Below are positions 35,810 to 42,557 of a DNA stretch of 64,000 bases, piece after piece. Every line of letters begins with the position of its first letter. Positions within the stretch are counted from its first letter, which is position 1. The translations under genes and the position numbers were made by a program. The notes beneath the pieces are model-generated. The model was not told the origin of the DNA. It was given only the letters and a program-made list of their open reading frames with translations, and made no database searches. Source of the stretch: Tepidimicrobium xylanilyticum (GTDB lineage Bacteria; Bacillota; Clostridia; Tissierellales; Tepidimicrobiaceae); NCBI RefSeq assembly GCF_900106765.1, contig NZ_FNNG01000003.1, positions 1 to 64,000 on the forward strand. Reading direction: 5' to 3'.

Positions 35810-36040
35810 TTACAGCTTTCTGATCATATCTACACCATAAGCTGCACCCAGAGAAGAACCGCTGTCCCAGTTGATGTGAATGGTTCCGATATCATCTACA
35901 AAAGAGACTGTACCTTGGTCTCCTGGTTTCAGCTTAGAGTACGGATCATCCATGCAGATAAGCTCAACGCGTGTTCCCGGCGGATACTGCTCTTTAAGGC
36001 GAAGGACTGTTTCTTTTGAAGGAAAGCCTCTTACACTCAT
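35810..36040 (-). CDS. DUF4314 protein
   Basis: A 76-residue DUF4314 protein: a basic helix (KETVLRLKEQYPPGTRVEL) followed by a KOW/SH3-like barrel (LKPGDQGTVSFVDDIGTIHINWDSGSSLG). It is often found with phage amidoligases and may bind nucleic acid or protein. Its start overlaps the upstream stop (ATGA). Confidence 0.8.
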   Translation of the reverse strand: MSVRGFPSKETVLRLKEQYPPGTRVELICMDDPYSKLKPGDQGTVSFVDDIGTIHINWDSGSSLGAAYGVDMIRKL

Positions 36041-36372
36041 AGCTCGTCCTCCTCTCCAGGATAATATGCGGCATACTTTGGATAATCTCTACCATCCGGC
36101 ATTACCAACACTCCATCAGACTGTCCCCGCTGCTTAACCAGCAAGCAAAGCCACACTCCATCCTCATTAACGTGACAAAACCCTTTGTTTTCCTCAATAA
36201 ATGTGCGGTCAACGCATAGGTCGGCAACGAAGTTGTCATAGTCAATCTTTGAAAGCTCGATGGTTTTTACAACTGCAAATCGTTTCCTCGTCTCACACCG
36301 ATGCGGCACTTTTAGCTCCTCAATCCTAAACGGATGCTTGACAAAGAAGGCGGTGCTATGAAAATCATTCAT
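36037..36372 (-). CDS. Conserved phage protein (DUF6329-like)
   Basis: A 111-residue protein, MNDFHSTAFFVKHPFRIEEL then CETRKRFAVVKTIELSKIDYDNFVADLCVDRTFIEENKGFCHVN and WLCLLVKQRGQSDGVLVMPDG. It resembles a small conserved phage family that travels with DUF4314 and the amidoligase. No catalytic motif is visible. The ATG at 36372 overlaps the upstream gene by 8 nt. Confidence 0.65.
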   Translation of the reverse strand: MNDFHSTAFFVKHPFRIEELKVPHRCETRKRFAVVKTIELSKIDYDNFVADLCVDRTFIEENKGFCHVNEDGVWLCLLVKQRGQSDGVLVMPDGRDYPKYAAYYPGEEDEL

Positions 36373-37057
36373 TTTCGTCCACCGCCTTTGCTCTGCCTTT
36401 CCGGTACGCCCCGTTGCCGGACAGCCTTGAAAGCAGCACCTTGCGTTCAGTTTTGAAGTTATCACCTATAAATCCCAACCTAAGCAGGAAACAGCGAAAA
36501 GCATATTTTTCATTATCTGCTGGTTTTTCGTTGCGCAGTACTCGCTTCTGTAATTTTGCCTGTTCTGCCATCTGCTTTGCCAGCGTTATATAGGTCTGCA
36601 CTTCATCAGCATTTAAAGTCGCGTTCCAGAAAGGGAAGGAAATCTCATCATTTTCAGCTAAGACTACAAGTTCCCCCTCAATCAACATCGCCTTCTTTAT
36701 CAATGTCTCTTTGCTGGCCAGCATATTATTTAGGTTTTCAAGGCTAATCGCGCTAAAGCCCTCCAACGAAAGAGTAATTGTCATGGTCCCCTCTGCTGAA
36801 AAGCCCTCCACATTCAACGTGTCAATAACTGAACGGATGGTTTTTATTTCATTGAGACTGATTTTCGGTGAGTGAACCACACTGTCCCTGTCAATCGTCC
36901 AACTGCCAGCAGATTTTTCGTCTTTAATCTCATACAAAAACTCCGGTGCTCCGGCATAGCGCACCTGGCCTTCAAGGGCTTCAGCTATGACCGAGGCAAT
37001 GGCTTTTCTCTCCTGACCGACAATCTTCTGTGAAAAGCGAAAGCTGTTATTGCTCAT
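36365..37057 (-). CDS. Conserved phage protein with amidoligase-type C-terminal module
   Basis: A 230-residue protein of the type often labelled virulence-related in clostridial phages. The N-terminal 150 residues are alpha/beta (SQKIVGQERKAIASVIAEAL, MTITLSLEGFSAISLENL). The C-terminus (NEKYAFRCFLLRLGFIGDNFKTERKVLLSRLSGNGAYRKG) matches the C-terminus of the amidoligase position by position. It may be the ligase's substrate or its docking partner. The start at 37057 follows GGGGAGG. Confidence 0.65.
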   Translation of the reverse strand: MSNNSFRFSQKIVGQERKAIASVIAEALEGQVRYAGAPEFLYEIKDEKSAGSWTIDRDSVVHSPKISLNEIKTIRSVIDTLNVEGFSAEGTMTITLSLEGFSAISLENLNNMLASKETLIKKAMLIEGELVVLAENDEISFPFWNATLNADEVQTYITLAKQMAEQAKLQKRVLRNEKPADNEKYAFRCFLLRLGFIGDNFKTERKVLLSRLSGNGAYRKGRAKAVDENE

Positions 37058-37103
37058 GCCATACACCTCCCCTCAAATAAGCTAAAACATTTTTGATTCC
37101 CAT

Positions 37104-37132
37104 AAAAAATCCCACCTTTCCTTTTTGGTGGG
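37104..37132 (-). terminator. Internal terminator after the methyltransferases
   Basis: CCCACC (37111-37116) pairs with GGTGGG (37127-37132). On the minus strand it is followed by ATTTTTTATG. It lies between the methyltransferase and amidoligase cassettes of the late operon. Confidence 0.75.
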
Positions 37133-37173
37133 GTACATTAACGCTCTGTTTTGAGGGGAAAGCAAGGACATTT

Positions 37174-38427
37174 TTAATCAATCTGTGTTTCCGCGTAAGG
37201 TATTTTTTCACTACCTGTTACCAAGAATACTGAATCTGTGCCAAATTGTGAAACATAGCGCTTTACAATCACATCGCAGTATTTCGAGTCAAGCTCCATC
37301 ATAAAACAAACCCGCCCGGTCTGCTGTGCCGCAATCATTGTCGTACCAGAACCACCGAACAGGTCAAGAGTTAAATCTCCAATATGGGAACTATTGAGCA
37401 TTGCCTTTGCTACAAGCGATACCGGCTTCATGGTAGGGTGCTCCTCCGATACTTTAGGACGGGGTATCTCCCAAACATCTGACTGTTTACGGTCTTTAAG
37501 CGGGCAAAGGCGTGTTCCATCAAGCCAACCATACCAGATCGGCTCGTACTGGGTATGATAGTCCTTTCTTGATAGTACCAAGCTGTCTTTTTTCCATATA
37601 ATTGTGCTCGACCAGTGATACCCTGCCTCCCGCATGACGTTCATCAAACTGCCCCATTCCTGAGCACTCATTACCACATAGGTCATGCATCCGGCTTCAG
37701 AAACCTCTTTCATGCATTTAAAAGCGCGCAATAAAAAAGCACCGAATTCTTCGGTGCTCATATTGTCATTTAGAATTTGTCTTGGCTTCCAGCTTGGATG
37801 CCTGGTATCTGAACCGTAATCAACATTCCAGGGTGGGTCGGTGAAAACAAATCTCGCCTTTTGTCCGTTCATCAGCTTTTGCACATCTGAAAGCATGGTG
37901 CTATCACCGCACATCAGACGGTGGCTGCCAAGTACCCATATGTCGCCCTTTTTGGTAACCGGAGTTTTAATCTCTGCAATTGCCTTTTCTGTATCGAAAT
38001 TATCCTCTTTGACATTAGCGGCTGTTTTATCACGGAACAACTCATCAATTTCCGCAGCATCAAACCCGGTAAGAGAAACGTCAAAACCATCTTCATTTAA
38101 ATCCATAAGCAGATCGGTCAAAAGCGGAATATCAAACTCACCACTGATTTTATTCAGCGCGACATTGAGTGCCTTTTCCCGCTGTTCATCCAAATCAAGT
38201 ACAACACAGTCGATCTCCTTATACCCCAAAGCTGTAAGTACTTTATAACGCTGATGTCCGCCGACAATATTCCCGGTGCGTTTATTCCATATAACCGGCT
38301 CTACATATCCAAACTCTTCAATAGACCGACGTAATTTTTCATATTCAGGGTCACCAGGCTTTAAATCTTTCCGCGGATTATATTTCGAAGGTTTTAGTTT
38401 TTCTGTTGGTATTTTCAGTATATCCAT
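37174..38427 (-). CDS. ParB-domain/N6-adenine-type DNA methyltransferase
   Basis: A 417-residue fusion. Residues 1-110 are a ParB/Srx N-terminal domain (KYNPRKDLKPGDPEYEKLRRSIEEFG, then NIVGGHQRYKVLTALG). Residues 165-410 are a beta-class (N4/N6) methyltransferase: catalytic TDPPWNVDYG, SAM-binding LDLFGGSGTT, and target-side region HTQYEPIWYGW. DPPW is typical of N6-adenine enzymes. No partner nuclease adjoins it, so it probably protects phage DNA or controls packaging. It is a paralogue of the gene just upstream. Confidence 0.9.
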   Translation of the reverse strand: MDILKIPTEKLKPSKYNPRKDLKPGDPEYEKLRRSIEEFGYVEPVIWNKRTGNIVGGHQRYKVLTALGYKEIDCVVLDLDEQREKALNVALNKISGEFDIPLLTDLLMDLNEDGFDVSLTGFDAAEIDELFRDKTAANVKEDNFDTEKAIAEIKTPVTKKGDIWVLGSHRLMCGDSTMLSDVQKLMNGQKARFVFTDPPWNVDYGSDTRHPSWKPRQILNDNMSTEEFGAFLLRAFKCMKEVSEAGCMTYVVMSAQEWGSLMNVMREAGYHWSSTIIWKKDSLVLSRKDYHTQYEPIWYGWLDGTRLCPLKDRKQSDVWEIPRPKVSEEHPTMKPVSLVAKAMLNSSHIGDLTLDLFGGSGTTMIAAQQTGRVCFMMELDSKYCDVIVKRYVSQFGTDSVFLVTGSEKIPYAETQID

Positions 38428-38432
38428 AAATC

Positions 38433-39731
38433 TTAACCCTCCAGTTTGATGGCTTTTTCACCGGTGAATTCCTCCCAGCGCTTAACAGCTAAATCACAGT
38501 AAACAGGGGATAACTCCATTGCGTAGCATTTACGCTCGGTCTGTTCAGCCGCAATTATAGTAGTTCCGCTACCAGAGAACGGTTCAAGCACAATACCGCC
38601 TTTGTCGCTGTGCATTTTGATGCACCGCCATGGAAGCTCCACAGGGAACATTGCAGGATGCTCCTTGTTTGCCCGTACAGTGGTCATCTCCCATATCCCA
38701 GCATAACCCCATTTCTTGCGTTCTTCCTTTGTAAGCCGTTTCACAAATTTATAACTGTGTCCCGCAAAGGCTGAAAGCCATACATATTCCTGATCGTTAT
38801 ATTCCTCAACTTCTCCTTTATTGCTGAAGGCTGAAATATACTCATACTGCTGAACCGGCTTGTTTGAAACAAGATTATAGGGTCCTACGCCGAAATTTTG
38901 CCCTTGCTTCTTCCAAATGCGGATCCAGATAGGGCGGTAACCGTTTTCCAAAAACATGTTCACACTGTAAACACTGGTTGGTTCAATAAACTGAGAGCCG
39001 GTGGCATAGAGATCACCTAAGTTCCAGCAGACAATATCTGCATACCTGCACAGGTTTCTAATCACTGGGCGTACTGTCTCGAACCATGGTTCAATCCCGG
39101 CCTTTTCATATTCTTTGCCTACCCCATATGGAGGGGAAGTCACTGCCATCTGTGCGTGACACCCTTCCATCAACTTCTCAAAATCCTCATCCTTAGTAGA
39201 GTCGCCGCACATCAAGCGATGATTCCCGAGAAGCCAGATATCGCCCCGCTTCGTTACAGGCTCGCGCTGCACAATTTCCTCATGCGCTTTATCTATGTCA
39301 AAGCTGTCTTGTATCGCCTCTTTGGAGTACCATCGGTTAAGCAGTTCGTCTATTTCAGAAGCGTCAAACCCTGTAAGCGAAACATCAAATGCACCTGCGT
39401 CCAACTCAGCCATCAGTTCAGCCAGTTTATTCTCGTCCCACTCTCCCTGAATCTTATTAAGAGCAAGATTAAGCGCTTTTTCTCTCTGCGGGTCAAGATC
39501 CACTACAACGCAGTCTATCTCAGTCTGTCCCAAGTCCAGCAAAACCTTTAAGCGTTGATGCCCGCCTACCACATTACCTGTTTTTTGGTTCCAGATAACA
39601 GGCTCCACATAGCCAAATTCCTCTATTGACCGTTTTAGCTTTTCATATTCCTTATCGCCAGGTTTTAAATCCTTGCGCGGGTTGTATGCTGCTGGATTAA
39701 GTTTTTCAACAGATATTTTTTGTATGTTCAT
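38433..39731 (-). CDS. ParB-domain/DNA methyltransferase with TSPPY motif
   Basis: A 432-residue paralogue of the following gene with the same ParB head (YNPRKDLKPGDKEYEKLKRSIEEFG, VVGGHQRLKVLLDLG), but its catalytic motif is TSPPYGVGKEY and the SAM motif is LEPFSGSGTT. TSPPY is commoner in N4-cytosine enzymes. The pair therefore probably marks different bases or sites. It overlaps the 60-residue gene upstream. Confidence 0.9.
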   Translation of the reverse strand: MNIQKISVEKLNPAAYNPRKDLKPGDKEYEKLKRSIEEFGYVEPVIWNQKTGNVVGGHQRLKVLLDLGQTEIDCVVVDLDPQREKALNLALNKIQGEWDENKLAELMAELDAGAFDVSLTGFDASEIDELLNRWYSKEAIQDSFDIDKAHEEIVQREPVTKRGDIWLLGNHRLMCGDSTKDEDFEKLMEGCHAQMAVTSPPYGVGKEYEKAGIEPWFETVRPVIRNLCRYADIVCWNLGDLYATGSQFIEPTSVYSVNMFLENGYRPIWIRIWKKQGQNFGVGPYNLVSNKPVQQYEYISAFSNKGEVEEYNDQEYVWLSAFAGHSYKFVKRLTKEERKKWGYAGIWEMTTVRANKEHPAMFPVELPWRCIKMHSDKGGIVLEPFSGSGTTIIAAEQTERKCYAMELSPVYCDLAVKRWEEFTGEKAIKLEG

Positions 39732-39888
39732 ACTGCATTCTCCTGTTCAATATTTTCTTAAGACCCTTTTTTGCGCCCTCACAATCTCCGTTTATTACTT
39801 GTCCCCGCAGAGTCTTAAACTGCTGCTTCGTTAAATGGTCTTTATATTTTCTTAGTTCCCTAAGAAAGATTGAATTTGTTTTATGCAT
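39706..39888 (-). CDS. Small basic phage protein
   Basis: A 60-residue Lys/Arg-rich protein (RELRKYKDHLTKQQFKTLRGQVINGDCEGAKKGLKKIL). It overlaps the small terminase stop by 1 nt and the methyltransferase start by 26 nt. Similar short genes sit at this place in other clostridial phages. The function is unknown; helix content and charge suggest nucleic-acid or protein binding. Confidence 0.6.
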   Translation of the reverse strand: MHKTNSIFLRELRKYKDHLTKQQFKTLRGQVINGDCEGAKKGLKKILNRRMQYEHTKNIC

Positions 39889-40439
39889 CAGCCACCCCTC
39901 CTGGCTGTCAGTAGTTTTTCCATAACATCATCGTGAGGAGTAGCCCCCTTGTATTCGGTAGCACAGTTTTCCCGCACGACTTGATAAATTTGATACCACA
40001 GGTTATTGGCCTGTTTCATAAAGCTTTGACTCATAGCCACATAAGGTGACGGGATGGCATTGCCAGTTGTCGGATGCTTAGCAAGAAAGCCAAATTCAGT
40101 GATACATTCCTCGCACTGGATCCACCGCGCCACACTCTGGGCATATTGCTCTATAAGCTGCGCAGGGATAAGGTGAACACACCTGCGTTCCTTAAGCCAC
40201 TGCCATGTTTTTTCGTATATTTCCACCGCCAGTGTTGTTTTTCCGTTCTTCTGCTTTGCAGCAAGACAATCCCTCGGTGGCGGCATGCTCTCTCCTTCCA
40301 GTTCCGCAACATCCGTAAACTCCATTACCATGAGCTTTCGTCTGCCGGGGTTTCCTTCCAAAATCTTATCCGCCAGAGGCTTTTTCTTCTGTCCTGCACC
40401 GATACGTGCCCCGCCGCGGTTGGTACCGTCCTTTGCCAT
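39888..40439 (-). CDS. Terminase small subunit (P27 family)
   Basis: A 183-residue P27-type TerS. The N-terminus (RGGARIGAGQKKKPLADKILEGNPGRRKL) is the family hallmark, with a helical oligomerisation core (LIPAQLIEQYAQSVARWIQCEECI) and a C-terminal PSPYVAMSQSFMKQANNLWYQIYQVV. It recognises the packaging site. The start at 40439 has GAGGTGATG; the longer frame would run through the candidate cos DNA. Confidence 0.88.
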   Translation of the reverse strand: MAKDGTNRGGARIGAGQKKKPLADKILEGNPGRRKLMVMEFTDVAELEGESMPPPRDCLAAKQKNGKTTLAVEIYEKTWQWLKERRCVHLIPAQLIEQYAQSVARWIQCEECITEFGFLAKHPTTGNAIPSPYVAMSQSFMKQANNLWYQIYQVVRENCATEYKGATPHDDVMEKLLTARRGG

Positions 40440-40559
40440 ACACATCACCTCGATTCCTGTAAAAATAAACAGGGGATATACCCCGTTTGAAACTGCGATT
40501 TTTCGCGCGTGACCCCCCGCCCGTTGCACAAAACTGCTTCACCAGAGATTTTGACCCCC
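40440..40559. other. Candidate cos region between HNH and terS
   Basis: A 120-bp non-coding stretch between the HNH endonuclease and TerS genes, where cos lies in HK97-like phages. It holds GGGG-ATATA-CCCC (40472-40484), CGCGCG and the C-rich run GTGACCCCCCGCCCG (about 40514-40528), standing out from its AT-richer surroundings. The nick sites cannot be assigned from sequence alone. Confidence 0.4.
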
Positions 40560-40919
40560 CTACCGTCTTGCCCATCGTTCTCCTTCGCGAGCAGTGATCG
40601 ATGAGTGACATTGTTTGCACAGGCTCATAAGGTTATTGTCTGCATTGGTTCCGCCTTTGGATAAAGGGATAATATGATGTACCTCTTCGGCTGGTGTAAG
40701 CCTTCCGTACTTTTGGCACTCCTCGCAAAGCGAATGCTCTGAGATATATCTGTCCCTGATGCGTTTCCATCTCCGGTCATAGCGTTTTCTTGTTTGGGGA
40801 TCTCGTTCGTATTTGTTGTAATAAGCATCCATTTGCCTTTGATGCATGTCACAGTACCTTCCGTCCGTCAGTTCAGGACAGCCAGGAAAGGAGCAAGGCC
40901 TTTTTGGTTTTCTTGGCAT
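40560..40919 (-). CDS. HNH endonuclease (packaging-associated)
   Basis: A 119-residue HNH nuclease: zinc-knuckle CSFPGCPELTDGRYCDMH, CEECQKYGRLTPAEEVHHIIPLSKGGTNADNNLMSLCKQCHSSIT (HH...N...H core with CxxC pairs). In HK97-type phages such proteins work with terminase in cos cleavage. AAAGGAGG precedes the ATG. Confidence 0.92.
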   Translation of the reverse strand: MPRKPKRPCSFPGCPELTDGRYCDMHQRQMDAYYNKYERDPQTRKRYDRRWKRIRDRYISEHSLCEECQKYGRLTPAEEVHHIIPLSKGGTNADNNLMSLCKQCHSSITAREGERWARR

Positions 40920-40942
40920 CTGGCCACCTCCTTTACGCGTAT

Positions 40943-40977
40943 AAAAAAGCCCTCACAGGTTCATCCCATGAAGGCTT
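40943..40977 (-). terminator. Terminator of late-promoter cassette B
   Basis: AAGCCCTCA (40947-40955) and TGAAGGCTT (40969-40977) pair with one mismatch; T6 follows on the minus strand. It lies about 15-50 nt after the predicted start of promoter B and before the HNH gene. Confidence 0.75.
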
Positions 40978-40999
40978 ATCCATAACTTTTCACAATACC

Positions 41000-41044
41000 A
41001 TTATATTTGGTTTTTTACTGAATTTCATCTCATAAAAATCTCAT
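41000..41044 (-). promoter_or_regulatory. Late-type promoter cassette B
   Basis: On the minus strand two ATGAGAT boxes (41038-41044, 41027-41033) separated by 4 nt are followed after exactly 21 nt by TATAAT (41000-41005). The same arrangement occurs at 41362-41406. It drives toward the HNH-terS late genes. Confidence 0.6.
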
Positions 41045-41052
41045 CTGGAATA

Positions 41053-41283
41053 CTAAACAGAACATTTACTTTTTGCCCATGGCATCTTACCGTTATAATA
41101 CTTATCTGAAATATATCTCTGCATATCGGGTGGTAAAGCTGCAAGCAAAAGATAAGCCTTTTTTCTATCTTCCTCTAACTCCTGGGTGCTTTTATAGAAG
41201 GAACATTTATCTTGCTGACACTTGTGTACAGTCAGGATATTGCAGCCATTCCTTCCGTTACTGCCAAAACAATTATCGTACAT
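41053..41283 (-). CDS. Cys-rich small phage protein
   Basis: A 76-residue protein with cysteines in CFGSNGRNGC, HKCQQDKC and a C-terminal SKCSV. The middle is helical (STQELEEDRKKAYLLLAALPPDMQRYISDKYY). A zinc-binding fold is likely. It lies between the two promoter-terminator cassettes, so it is the only gene under cassette A before cassette B. The function is unknown; a regulatory role is possible by position. Confidence 0.6.
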   Translation of the reverse strand: MYDNCFGSNGRNGCNILTVHKCQQDKCSFYKSTQELEEDRKKAYLLLAALPPDMQRYISDKYYNGKMPWAKSKCSV

Positions 41284-41308
41284 CTTTCCTCACTCCTGTT
41301 TTATGGCA

Positions 41309-41330
41309 TAAAAAAAGCCCCGAAGGGCTT
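41309..41330 (-). terminator. Terminator of late-promoter cassette A
   Basis: AAGCCC-CGAA-GGGCTT (41315-41330) is a perfect 6-bp stem with a stable tetraloop, followed on the minus strand by T7. It lies about 25-45 nt after the predicted start of promoter A. Confidence 0.85.
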
Positions 41331-41361
41331 ATGCGTTTTAATGTTATTTTTTCACGATATC

Positions 41362-41406
41362 ATTATATATGGGATATCTGTGTTTTTCATCTCATAAATA
41401 TCTCAT
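41362..41406 (-). promoter_or_regulatory. Late-type promoter cassette A
   Basis: On the minus strand ATGAGAT (41400-41406), a 4-nt gap and ATGAGAT (41389-41395) are followed after 21 nt by TATAAT (41362-41367). It lies immediately after the stop of the sigma-like gene. Sequence and spacing are shared with cassette B. Confidence 0.6.
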
Positions 41407-41408
41407 TT

Positions 41409-41864
41409 CTACTTCCCATATAAAAGCAATGCCAAATGATTAAGCGCCTTGTCTTTCCTGCGGTACACCTGTGCTCTTTCAAGAAACAGCTTCTCTCCGA
41501 TGTTTGCTACAGCTTCTGTCTTGCTCACATCATTAACAAAAAATTCTGTCAGTATAAACTGTTCTTCCTCCGACAGGGCGTCCCAAGCAGGCTTGAACCA
41601 TTCCATATATTCCAATGCCCGTCTGTAACGTTCTTTCAATACATCAATCTCGTCAAGGCAAGCAGCAAGGCGTTCTTCGCCACTTTTGGGATTGTGTTTG
41701 CCCGGAACTCCGGTAATCTTTGCACTGTGAGGGCTTGACATACGGGTTTCAACTTCATATATATCCTCATCACTGTGTTCAATAATGTACTGCATGCTGC
41801 TGTAATCTTTCAAAGCTTCAACAGCAGCTGCTTTTTTATCTAAATACTGCCATGCAATCAGCAT
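41409..41864 (-). CDS. Sigma-70-like / ArpU-type phage transcriptional regulator
   Basis: A 151-residue protein whose C-terminal 55 residues (WDALSEEEQFILTEFFVNDVSKTEAVANIGEKLFLERAQVYRRKDKAL) form a sigma-region-4-like HTH as in the ArpU/late-regulator group of Gram-positive phages. No region 2 is present, so it is not a full sigma factor. It sits at the end of the early operon and directly before two unusual promoter-terminator cassettes, the usual place of a late-gene activator or antiterminator. The start at 41864 has TTGGAGGTG. Confidence 0.8.
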   Translation of the reverse strand: MLIAWQYLDKKAAAVEALKDYSSMQYIIEHSDEDIYEVETRMSSPHSAKITGVPGKHNPKSGEERLAACLDEIDVLKERYRRALEYMEWFKPAWDALSEEEQFILTEFFVNDVSKTEAVANIGEKLFLERAQVYRRKDKALNHLALLLYGK

Positions 41865-41970
41865 ATCGCACCTCCAAAAAATCAAGATAAAAACCTTGAT
41901 CTTTGAAGCAGTGTGCTTTTTTGCGTTGCTTTGCAGTGCTTTGTTTCCTTGTTCGTTATGTCTTCGTTCT

Positions 41971-42258
41971 TTATAGAAGGCCATGCTTTTCCAGAATAAC
42001 CTTCACCTCATCTACCGAATGAACAATCGCTGCCACTCCTCCTGCATTGAGGATTTTCCTTATAGTTGCTTCCTGCAGTTTTGTTGTCTTTCCCGATGGG
42101 GTTTTTATTTCAAAAGCTATAAACCGTCCATTTACACAGGCAATAATGTCTGGTATCCCCGCTGTCCCGTACATACCACCATGTTCCTTCCAACAGAAAC
42201 ACCCCGGTACTGTCTTTAAGTACCGCAGTACTTTAGTCACAATACTTCTTTCAGACAT
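41971..42258 (-). CDS. VRR-NUC domain nuclease
   Basis: A 95-residue stand-alone VRR-NUC (PD-(D/E)xK) nuclease: GGMYGTAGIPDIIACVNGRFIAFEIKTPSGKTTKLQ (the PD, E and K catalytic residues), then VHSVDEVKVIL. Phage versions accompany SNF2 helicases and primases and may process branched replication intermediates; the broken SNF2 gene in this prophage is its usual partner. Confidence 0.9.
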   Translation of the reverse strand: MSERSIVTKVLRYLKTVPGCFCWKEHGGMYGTAGIPDIIACVNGRFIAFEIKTPSGKTTKLQEATIRKILNAGGVAAIVHSVDEVKVILEKHGLL

Positions 42259-42279
42259 AACCGCTCATCCTCCAAAAAT

Positions 42280-42547
42280 GTTACCTTTTTCCCTTTTATA
42301 ACCTCGTAACGTCCAAAAAAGGCATCTCATAAATCAGCTTCCCAAGCGCTTTTCAGGATTTTGTTACCTTGTTACCTCTTTTTGGGGTAGGTGTATACAC
42401 AAATATTTTTATTTTTATATTTTTTAGTCTTAAAAAAGCAATGGTACTTTCGCGCGTATATATAAAGTTGAGGTAACAAAGGTAACATCGGTAACAAGTG
42501 GCTATTCATCAGCGTTTCTGGCGTTACCTTTTTGTTACCTTGTTACC
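42280..42547. repeat. Iteron-like GGTAAC array, candidate replication origin
   Basis: GTTACC occurs at 42280, 42363, 42371, 42523, 42534 and 42542, and its complement GGTAAC at 42472, 42481 and 42490. The copies fall in clusters with 8-11 bp periods. Between clusters lies a T/A tract (42399-42426) and the palindrome GTGTATACAC (42391-42400). The 299 bp between the primase and VRR-NUC genes contain no ORF. Iterons beside an AT-rich stretch and a primase gene suggest the phage origin. Confidence 0.5.
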
Positions 42548-42557
42548 TTTTTCAATA

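Noticed and set aside
37134-37141. GTACATTA repeated at 35716-35723 and 37134-37141
   Set aside because: It is only 8 nt, in unrelated settings, with no consistent spacing to genes. Chance is sufficient.
42280-42547. CRISPR-like array
   Set aside because: The repeated word is only 6-8 nt, occurs in both orientations and has no regular spacer length.
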